From: an uncultured Gammaproteobacteria bacterium
GTDB lineage: Bacteria > Pseudomonadota > Gammaproteobacteria > Pseudomonadales > Azotimanducaceae_A
NCBI GenBank assembly: GCA_913049565.1
Contig: CAJWZG010000064.1
Coordinates: forward strand, 1 to 12,086
Direction of reading: 5' to 3'
DNA: 12,086 nt
This document shows, piece by piece, positions 6,739 through 12,086 of this stretch. A model generated the notes under the pieces. The model worked only from the letters and a program-made list of their open reading frames with translations, did no database searches and was not told the origin of the DNA. Made by a program: the position numbers and the translations under genes. Position 1 is the stretch's first letter; each line of letters begins with the position of its first letter.

Positions 6739-6921
6739 ATGTCTCCTAACTTCTCTTTGCGTAACACAAGTTGAATCACCACCATGCCATCTATACTTTT
6801 GCGATAACCCATGAGGCGAATAATTCTCGGGCCTCAACTATAAATGCGCACAGGATCTTTTGTACAACTCCAATCGGCGGTATCGTATCCACACTGATCG
6901 GTCAAAAACTTGAAGGGACAA
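6739..6921. promoter_or_regulatory. Divergent promoter region between catabolic operon and amidohydrolase
   Basis: 183 bases drive two opposed units. Plus-strand candidate: TTGAAT (6771-6776) and TATACT (6792-6797), spacer 15, which is short. Minus-strand candidate: TTGTAC (complement of 6862-6867) and TATAGT (complement of 6837-6842), spacer 19, which is long. An 8-bp palindrome TTGTACAA (6860-6867) overlaps the minus-strand -35 and could be an operator half, but 8 bp is weak evidence. The MDR site AGGAG and the amidohydrolase site GAAGGGA (6912-6918) mark the edges. Shared control of both units is plausible. Confidence 0.4.
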
Positions 6922-8637
6922 ATGGCACACGACATCGTCATCCGAGGCGGCACAATCGTCGACGGCGCACTAAACCAGTCTTACACCGGCGATCTCGCTA
7001 TCACCGGAGACACCATCACTGACCTCGGTGTCGTCACGGGCCAGACTAAACACGAGATCAATGCCGATGGGGCATTAGTAACGCCGGGATTTATCGATCT
7101 TCACACTCACATGGACGCTCAGATAGGTTGGGACGCCCAACTAACGCCAGCCTCTTGGCATGGCATTACCAGCGTTTTGATGGGCAACTGCGGCGTGACC
7201 TTCGCGCCAGTTCGATCAGCTGACAAAAGCTTGCTAGCAGGCATGATGGAGTCAGTAGAAGATATACCACAGCAGGCAATCCTCGAGGGACTGCCATGGA
7301 ACTGGAACAGTTTTGGCGAGTATCTAGACGCAATCGAAACACTCAACCCTGCTCTTAATGTTGCTGCCCTTGCCGGCCATGCTGCGACCCGATTCTACGT
7401 CATGGGTGAACGGGCGGTTGAAGAAGAAGCCTCACCAGAAGAATTGAAGCAAATCGCCAGATTAGCTGGTCAATCGGTGAAAGAAGGCGCCGTAGGTTTC
7501 TCAATTAATCGTCTAAAAGCGCACCGATTGCCCGATGGCCGTTGTATTCCCGGCACTCTAGCGCCGGTTGAGGAGCTCGTTTCTATAGCTAAGGAGGTTG
7601 GCAAGGCCGGAGGAATTCTACAGAGCGTTATCGAGATGCATCCGGTAGAAAAAGAGATGGATATTATTCGTCAGCAGCTCGAAGCCGCGGGTACGCATAT
7701 GCTTTTTAGTGCTCCATGGCTAGGCGGAGAGAATGGAATTAATGCCTATCAGCCAGCCATCGATGCAATGCGTGCCGATGGCTTAGAGATTACGGGAACA
7801 ACGCAGCCAAGATCCGCCGGCTTTCTATCTGGCCTGAGTACCGACATTTTATTTGGCAGACGGTTCAAAGGAGAGGCCTGGAGACAATTGCGCAACACCG
7901 ATGTGCCCGCAAGACTAGGGATGATTCAGGACACTGCCTTTCGGCAGCGTTTGATCGAAGAAGGCAAACAGGTACAAATGGCCGACCACATTGGCCAGAC
8001 GCTTGCGTCATCGCGCTATGCTCTGCCGGGAAGAAAAACTTTCTGGATTGGCACAGCGGACAGACCTATTTACACGCAACCTGATGAGCAGTGCCTGGCG
8101 GAATTGGCCGCTGCAGAGGGCGAGCATCCCGTTGAAACTTGGCTTCGACTGCAACTGCAATCTGATGGCTTAGGACTATTTCACGTCCGTTTTGTAAACG
8201 AGGATCTAAGCGTTTTGCCCGACTACCTCAACTGCGATTGGATAGTGCCAGGGGTTGGCGATGCGGGCGCTCACGTTAGTCTAGTAATGGATGCCGGATG
8301 GACAAGCTTTTTTCTGTCGCACTGGCACCGAGACACTGGCGTATTTTCCATTGAGCAGGCCGTCCACATGCTAACCGCGAAGCAGAACAGGGTGCTACAG
8401 ATGCCTGACCGAGGCACGTTGGCGGTTGGCAACAAAGCCGACGTAAATGTGCTGGACATAGCTCGAGTGGAGGAAAGACAGCCGCGACGCGTTTATGATT
8501 TTCCTGGCGGGGCACCAAGACTTATTCAACGCGGTGTGGGCTACCTCAGTACACTGGTGAATGGGCAAATCATCCTTGAAAATGACGAGCTGACAGGGAC
8601 GCGTAGCGGTACGCTGATACGAAACCGTGGGGCGTGA
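6922..8637 (+). CDS. Amidohydrolase-superfamily protein, D-aminoacylase-like
   Basis: 571 residues from the ATG at 6922, preceded by GAAGGGA with 3-5 bases of spacing; an upstream TTG (6910) is not needed. N-terminal beta-sandwich MAHDIVIRGGTIVDG (1-15), then the TIM barrel opening with TPGFIDLHTHMDAQ: His61 and His63 are the first metal pair. MGNCGVTFAP (87-96) carries Cys90, matching the metal-bridging Cys of D-aminoacylase. GHAATR lies at 152-157, GDAGAH at 446-451 gives catalytic Asp447, and the tail LAVGNKADVNVLD (500-512) closes the sandwich. The His residues of the HxR and SHxK barrel motifs of D-aminoacylase are not recognisable: the matching stretches read GGILQSVIEM and MLFSAPWL, so this is the divergent ~570-residue branch, whose substrates are largely untested. 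It would hydrolyse an amide or cyclic amide. Divergent from the MDR-SDR-VOC-methyltransferase operon, suggesting a shared pathway. N-acyl-D-amino acid specificity should not be assumed. Confidence 0.85.
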   Translation: MAHDIVIRGGTIVDGALNQSYTGDLAITGDTITDLGVVTGQTKHEINADGALVTPGFIDLHTHMDAQIGWDAQLTPASWHGITSVLMGNCGVTFAPVRSADKSLLAGMMESVEDIPQQAILEGLPWNWNSFGEYLDAIETLNPALNVAALAGHAATRFYVMGERAVEEEASPEELKQIARLAGQSVKEGAVGFSINRLKAHRLPDGRCIPGTLAPVEELVSIAKEVGKAGGILQSVIEMHPVEKEMDIIRQQLEAAGTHMLFSAPWLGGENGINAYQPAIDAMRADGLEITGTTQPRSAGFLSGLSTDILFGRRFKGEAWRQLRNTDVPARLGMIQDTAFRQRLIEEGKQVQMADHIGQTLASSRYALPGRKTFWIGTADRPIYTQPDEQCLAELAAAEGEHPVETWLRLQLQSDGLGLFHVRFVNEDLSVLPDYLNCDWIVPGVGDAGAHVSLVMDAGWTSFFLSHWHRDTGVFSIEQAVHMLTAKQNRVLQMPDRGTLAVGNKADVNVLDIARVEERQPRRVYDFPGGAPRLIQRGVGYLSTLVNGQIILENDELTGTRSGTLIRNRGA

Positions 8638-8927
8638 GGCTATCCCCTTAAAGGTAAGGGAGAATGATTTTTTAGATAGTAAAAAAAGCCATTTTTTCGC
8701 CGCTTGCTCAGGCAAAAAACGCGAAAGTTAATCGTTAGAGCGCACGCCACTAAACAGGCCTCACCCCAATTTCAAAAAGAGTAATATCGCGGCTAGTAGG
8801 CTGCCAGATCGAATTTATTACCACGCGATGATAGTGCGCGTCGCCCAGTCTTTCGCTTACAGAGCACCCCAAATATTATCTCGTCTCCAGATGGACGTCC
8901 GCGCACCTTTAAATTCAATTCCTAGTA
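8638..8927. other. Convergent spacer with possible terminator signals
   Basis: 290 bases between the ends of the amidohydrolase (+) and CoA-transferase (-) genes. A 6-bp hairpin CCCTTA (8645-8650) / TAAGGG (8655-8660) is followed after seven bases by TTTTTT (8668-8673). A7 at 8681-8687 and T6 at 8692-8697 follow, so weak termination in both directions is possible. Otherwise only short palindromes (GGACGTCC at 8893-8900). No gene was found. Confidence 0.4.
8643..8673 (+). terminator. Imperfect terminator candidate after the amidohydrolase
   Basis: Hairpin 8645-8660 (stem 6 bp, loop AAGG) starting 8 bases after the stop codon, with a six-T run at 8668-8673. The seven-base gap between stem and T-run makes it a poor fit to the intrinsic terminator model. 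Confidence 0.3.
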
Positions 8928-11360
8928 CTAGACGTTATTTAGAGCTTTGGTCTTGCTCAGTTCATGTTCGTCGAGTGTGCCGGTTATACCCGCCGCAACC
9001 AATTCCTGATACTGATCGAACGTTATGCCTAACTCTTTGGCTAGGATCTCTTGACTATGCTCGCCTACCCGAGGTGCAGCACGCAGGCGCAGGTCGGATG
9101 AGAGGGAAAAATGCCAGGGACTGCTTGGAAGATACGATATCCCAGCCTCGGAATGCTCAACGGGCTGAATAAAGCCGTTGCGATGCAATGGATTATCGGT
9201 GTTCGCGTAAAGTTCACGAAGGGGAACTACCCGTGCGGCGATCACACCAGCGTCACAAAGGCGACGCTCTAACTCGTGTACCCCTTCGTTAGCACAATAG
9301 GCGCTAAGCAGCGCATCTAATTCTGCTTCCGCACATTTACGAACGGAAGGCGAAAGCCATTTACTAGCCCTCAAGTCTCCTCCGACCACCGTCACGAGAC
9401 CTAGCCACTGTTCAGGCGTTTCGACAGCGATCGCAATCCATTCATTGCTACGGCAGCGATAATAACTGTGCGGCGCGTGGTTAGGATGGTAATTTCCCTG
9501 CGGCCCGGGCTGTTGTCCCGAGAGCCCAAACTCAACCAGCGCATCGCCGCACAATACAGCAACCGCCTCCATCATAGAGAGATCAACCCGCTGAGGCAGT
9601 CCAGTTCGGTCTCGGTGATGTAACGCGGAAACTATTGCAGCCGCCAAAACATAGCCGGAGGCGGGATCGGGATAAAGTCCTGCGCTGTTCATACCTTCAT
9701 CGCCAGCATAGCCATGCAACGAAGAAAAACCCGACATCGGCTCGGTTGTCGCACCATTAGCAGGGAAATGACTATATGGGCCCTCGCTTCCATAGCCTGA
9801 GATTGAAGCCCAAATCACGCCAGGACGAAGCGCATTTAGTTTTTTCAATGTGACGCCCCAACCGGGCATTACAGTGGCGCGAAAGTTATCTAGCACGATA
9901 TCGAAACCGGGTACGAGTTGCCAAAACAACTCTAACCCCCGCGGATCTTTCATGTTGAGCGTCAACTCTCGTTTGTTCATGTTGACCGAGTTGTATAAAG
10001 CTGAAGTATTCAACGGATGTTGTTTCTTACTGGGATCTCTGACCCCTGCGGGCACCTCAGTACGCACGCGCCGCCAAACGTCCGGACGCTGGATTCCGCC
10101 GATCTGCACGACATCCGCGCCAAGCAGTGCGAGCGCCTCGGTAGCAAAAGTACCCGACCATGCTTGTCCAAAACTTAGCACTCGGCAACCGGCAAGGGGG
10201 CCTTTAGATTTGAAAGCGACCGCTTTTGGGACTTTTGGTGTGGCGCCACCTTTTGACTCGGCAAAGCCTTTACTACCCCCTATCTCGCTCGGGGCGCCAG
10301 CTATTAAGCGCCAATTACCCGGCATTACCTTGGCAATCGCGCCGGGAGCCTGGACCACGTTCTTCGCTACCTCGGTTTGCACTAAAAATTCCCGCGCCGC
10401 AAACTGCGCGTCTCCGGCTAAATCTCGCATATTCTGAACCAAACCCACTACGCAACGGAGCCGCGCTAGCTCGTGAAAAACCTTCCAACGATCAAGTGAA
10501 GGAAGCACCTCGCCAAGCGCCCGAACAACGCCGCCGAGATCACGGCCGTGACGTCCGTAATCGGAAATCAAGCTCGGATCGTTAGCAATTTCAGGCAGGC
10601 CAAGAAACAACATCGCTTCAGTCCAGTTATGAAAATCGCCGATGGCAAGATGCATTGCCCCGCCCTTCGCTGGCCACAAAGGACTTAGTGCACCTCGAGG
10701 ACGCCAACCTGCAGGTCCATGCGCGTCCGCTTGATCGGCGTAAATTGACATAATTGCCCAAGGATGAACCGTATGCGCAAACGCCTCGACCTCGCTCACA
10801 TCTACACGCTCGGCCTTATCGGTTTGATAACGACGAATGAGTGCAGCGGCGGCGGCAGTGTAGCCGGCAATCCCGCCGATATAGCCGCTTTGATGTCTAG
10901 GCATTTGCAAGGGAGGCTCGTCCCGCAAACGATTTATGTACGCCCAGCCCGTCCGGGCGGAGGTTGAAAGATTATTCCCTGGGTAAGCCGCTAACTCTCC
11001 CGAGGAACCATGCGCAGTTAAAACCAAGAGCACTGCGCTAGCCTTGATTTGAGCTGACAGCAAAGCGGCCAACTTCAGCTGACAGACAACGATCACATCT
11101 GCCTCAACGATCAATCCGCCTAAGTCATCAAGTCGTTCATAGGCGATACTAGATTTATTCCAATTCGCGTAAGCGTGTACTGGACTGATTCCGCTGTGAT
11201 GGGGCCCTTCATGCCGAAGCGCATGGCCTTGCACAGGCTCCGCCAAGAGTACTTGAGCGCCAAAATCGGCAAATAATCTAGACGCGAAAGCGCCAGATAG
11301 CCGATCCGACAAATCCAAAACTCGAACACCGTGATGCGGTCTCATTTCGGTTCGTTCCAT
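8928..11360 (-). CDS. Double-domain CaiB/BaiF (type III) CoA-transferase
   Basis: About 810 residues from the ATG at 11358-11360; a GTG directly before it (11361-11363) is an equal alternative since AGGAG lies 10 bases upstream of the GTG. A longer TTG frame (11402) would contain that site. Two complete type III CoA-transferase domains are fused: ~10-356 (opening VRVLDLSDRLSGAFASRLFADFGAQV) and ~389-786 (CRVLSFGQAWSGTFATEALALLGADV), joined by a Gly/Lys-rich linker (~357-387). Usual members are ~400 residues and form interlocked dimers; they move CoA between carboxylic acids through an aspartyl-CoA thioester. In domain 2 the catalytic Asp is kept (Asp565 in YPDPASG), whereas domain 1 reads YIGGIAG with Gly162 there. 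The protein is probably an intramolecular heterodimer with one active site, activating the acid substrate of the local pathway. Divergent from an acyl-CoA dehydrogenase, which would take the CoA ester next. The substrate is unknown. Confidence 0.9.
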   Translation of the reverse strand: MERTEMRPHHGVRVLDLSDRLSGAFASRLFADFGAQVLLAEPVQGHALRHEGPHHSGISPVHAYANWNKSSIAYERLDDLGGLIVEADVIVVCQLKLAALLSAQIKASAVLLVLTAHGSSGELAAYPGNNLSTSARTGWAYINRLRDEPPLQMPRHQSGYIGGIAGYTAAAAALIRRYQTDKAERVDVSEVEAFAHTVHPWAIMSIYADQADAHGPAGWRPRGALSPLWPAKGGAMHLAIGDFHNWTEAMLFLGLPEIANDPSLISDYGRHGRDLGGVVRALGEVLPSLDRWKVFHELARLRCVVGLVQNMRDLAGDAQFAAREFLVQTEVAKNVVQAPGAIAKVMPGNWRLIAGAPSEIGGSKGFAESKGGATPKVPKAVAFKSKGPLAGCRVLSFGQAWSGTFATEALALLGADVVQIGGIQRPDVWRRVRTEVPAGVRDPSKKQHPLNTSALYNSVNMNKRELTLNMKDPRGLELFWQLVPGFDIVLDNFRATVMPGWGVTLKKLNALRPGVIWASISGYGSEGPYSHFPANGATTEPMSGFSSLHGYAGDEGMNSAGLYPDPASGYVLAAAIVSALHHRDRTGLPQRVDLSMMEAVAVLCGDALVEFGLSGQQPGPQGNYHPNHAPHSYYRCRSNEWIAIAVETPEQWLGLVTVVGGDLRASKWLSPSVRKCAEAELDALLSAYCANEGVHELERRLCDAGVIAARVVPLRELYANTDNPLHRNGFIQPVEHSEAGISYLPSSPWHFSLSSDLRLRAAPRVGEHSQEILAKELGITFDQYQELVAAGITGTLDEHELSKTKALNNV

Positions 11361-11552
11361 CACTTTCCAGAATCTCCTTACCGACTTAAGCAATGCTGGC
11401 AAAGCGCAGCGCAGATGATTTCTGGTATATTTTCAAAAAAGGCGACCGGACTCAATTATTTACAAGTCCCGTCTGAGTGAGTGAATAAGACATCCAAACA
11501 AAACCACCCACGATCGTCTGATTTATCCGCAATCCATAGGGAGAAGTTTTAC
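11361..11552. promoter_or_regulatory. Divergent promoter region, CoA-transferase / acyl-CoA dehydrogenase
   Basis: 192 bases between two opposed starts. AGGAG for the CoA-transferase lies at its left side (minus strand) and GGGAG (11539-11543) serves the dehydrogenase. Hexamer inverted repeats CCAGAA/TTCTGG flank the left half. I could not find a -35/-10 pair with good spacing on either strand, so promoters are inferred only from the gene arrangement. Confidence 0.35.
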
Positions 11553-12086
11553 GTGACCGCACTTGCTGTTGATCTGCCCGAGGATGTGATTGCTGTTCGA
11601 GACGGAATCCTAGCGTTCGCTGAACAGGAAATCATCCCCCGCCATGCTAAGCACCATGCATTTTTCGAAGATCCGCGAGTCTTATACGATGAGGATGGTC
11701 GGTTCTCAGCGCCTCTCCAAGACTTGATCCGCGAGGTTAGGCAAACGTCAGCAAAAGCCGGTTTTTACCAGATGTGCGTGCCCGAAGCACTCGGCGGAGG
11801 TGGTATGGGGCACCTAGCCTATTACGCAGCCTGGCAAGCTCTTTTCCACCGCTGTGGGCCGCAAAATTGGCTTATGCTTTACGCACTGGCTCACTGGGCT
11901 TTTGGTCCCAGCAAACTACTTGAACAAGTCACCGATGAAGCTAGGACCAAAGTGATGCCTGGGTTGCTAGATGGAAGCAAGTCGATGTGCTTTGGGTTAT
12001 CTGAGCCAAATGCCGGCTCTGACGCAAGTATGATTAAAACGAAAGCCACCCGCGATGGCGCCGGCTGGCGCATCAATGGCCGAAAG
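11553..12086 (+). CDS. Acyl-CoA dehydrogenase (N-terminal part, cut by window end)
   Basis: Starts at GTG (11553-11555) with GGGAG 9 bases upstream and stays open to the last base: 178 residues of a ~400-residue family. N-terminal helical domain (AEQEIIPRH at 23-31; FYQMCVPEALGGGGMGHLAYY at 71-91) then the start of the beta domain with the FAD/substrate signature MCFGLSEPNAGSDAS (145-159) and GWRINGRK (171-178). It would introduce an alpha,beta double bond into an acyl-CoA and pass electrons to ETF. The catalytic Glu lies in the missing C-terminal half. Divergent from the CoA-transferase fusion: CoA transfer then dehydrogenation is a natural order. The chain or ring specificity cannot be told. 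An unusually polar N-terminus (AKHHAFFEDPRVLYDEDG) distinguishes it from short-chain housekeeping members. Confidence 0.9.
   Translation, partial: MTALAVDLPEDVIAVRDGILAFAEQEIIPRHAKHHAFFEDPRVLYDEDGRFSAPLQDLIREVRQTSAKAGFYQMCVPEALGGGGMGHLAYYAAWQALFHRCGPQNWLMLYALAHWAFGPSKLLEQVTDEARTKVMPGLLDGSKSMCFGLSEPNAGSDASMIKTKATRDGAGWRINGRK

Noticed and set aside
6739..6837. 33-residue N-terminal extension of the MDR protein
   Set aside because: No ribosome binding site seen and not family-like, whereas the internal ATG gives the typical MKASAYEETG opening with AGGAG upstream.
8922..8931. 10-bp palindrome CTAGTACTAG
   Set aside because: Overlaps the CoA-transferase stop codon and has no T-run; probably coincidence.
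9850..10437. 195-codon plus-strand frame inside the CoA-transferase gene
   Set aside because: Antisense shadow of a well-supported conserved gene; Ser/Pro/Thr-rich translation with no motifs.
1..12086. Mobile elements, CRISPR array, tRNA or rRNA
   Set aside because: No transposase or integrase motifs, no regularly spaced repeats and no cloverleaf or T-loop pattern were seen anywhere on reading both strands.

Overview
The window looks like chromosomal DNA of a free-living, probably aquatic proteobacterium. Base composition is moderate, many starts carry clear AGGAG-type ribosome binding sites, and the gene content (alternative oxidase, UPF0324 membrane protein, CoA-ester and amide catabolism) fits a heterotrophic gamma- or alphaproteobacterium. 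No rRNA, tRNA or phylogenetic marker is present, so this placement is an inference. I saw no transposase, integrase, CRISPR array or tRNA.

Layout. (a) 1-533: C-terminal half of a UPF0324/YeiH-type membrane protein, followed by a hairpin terminator candidate. (b) 534-1478: gene-poor stretch with one possible 29-residue membrane peptide and a second terminator-like hairpin. (c) 1479-1865: a RidA/YjgF-fold protein (GTG start) that lacks the family's catalytic arginine, convergent with (d) 1906-2577 (-): an alternative oxidase (cyanide-insensitive quinol oxidase). (e) 2578-2964: intergenic, with a perfect 7-bp hairpin and a perfect 14-bp palindrome. (f) 6738 down to 2965 (-): a tight four-gene operon, in transcription order zinc-free MDR/quinone-oxidoreductase-type dehydrogenase, SDR dehydrogenase, tandem VOC (glyoxalase-fold) protein, and an LCM-family SAM methyltransferase with hydrophobic N-terminal segments. 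(g) 6922-8637 (+): a D-aminoacylase-like amidohydrolase, divergent from the operon. (h) 11360 down to 8928 (-): an ~810-residue double-domain CaiB/BaiF (type III) CoA-transferase, divergent from (i) 11553-12086 (+): N-terminal part of an acyl-CoA dehydrogenase cut by the window edge.

Together (f)-(i) read as a catabolic island: amide or ring cleavage (amidohydrolase), redox steps (SDR, MDR), a VOC lyase, isomerase or epimerase step, activation by CoA transfer and acyl-CoA dehydrogenation. The substrate cannot be named from sequence. The odd parts are the membrane-anchored carboxyl/O-methyltransferase inside a degradative operon, the CoA-transferase fusion in which only the second half keeps the catalytic Asp, the VOC protein whose second half has lost its metal ligands, and the arginine-less RidA homologue. 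Several starts are corrected here from ribosome-binding-site position (RidA, VOC, MDR, amidohydrolase, CoA-transferase).
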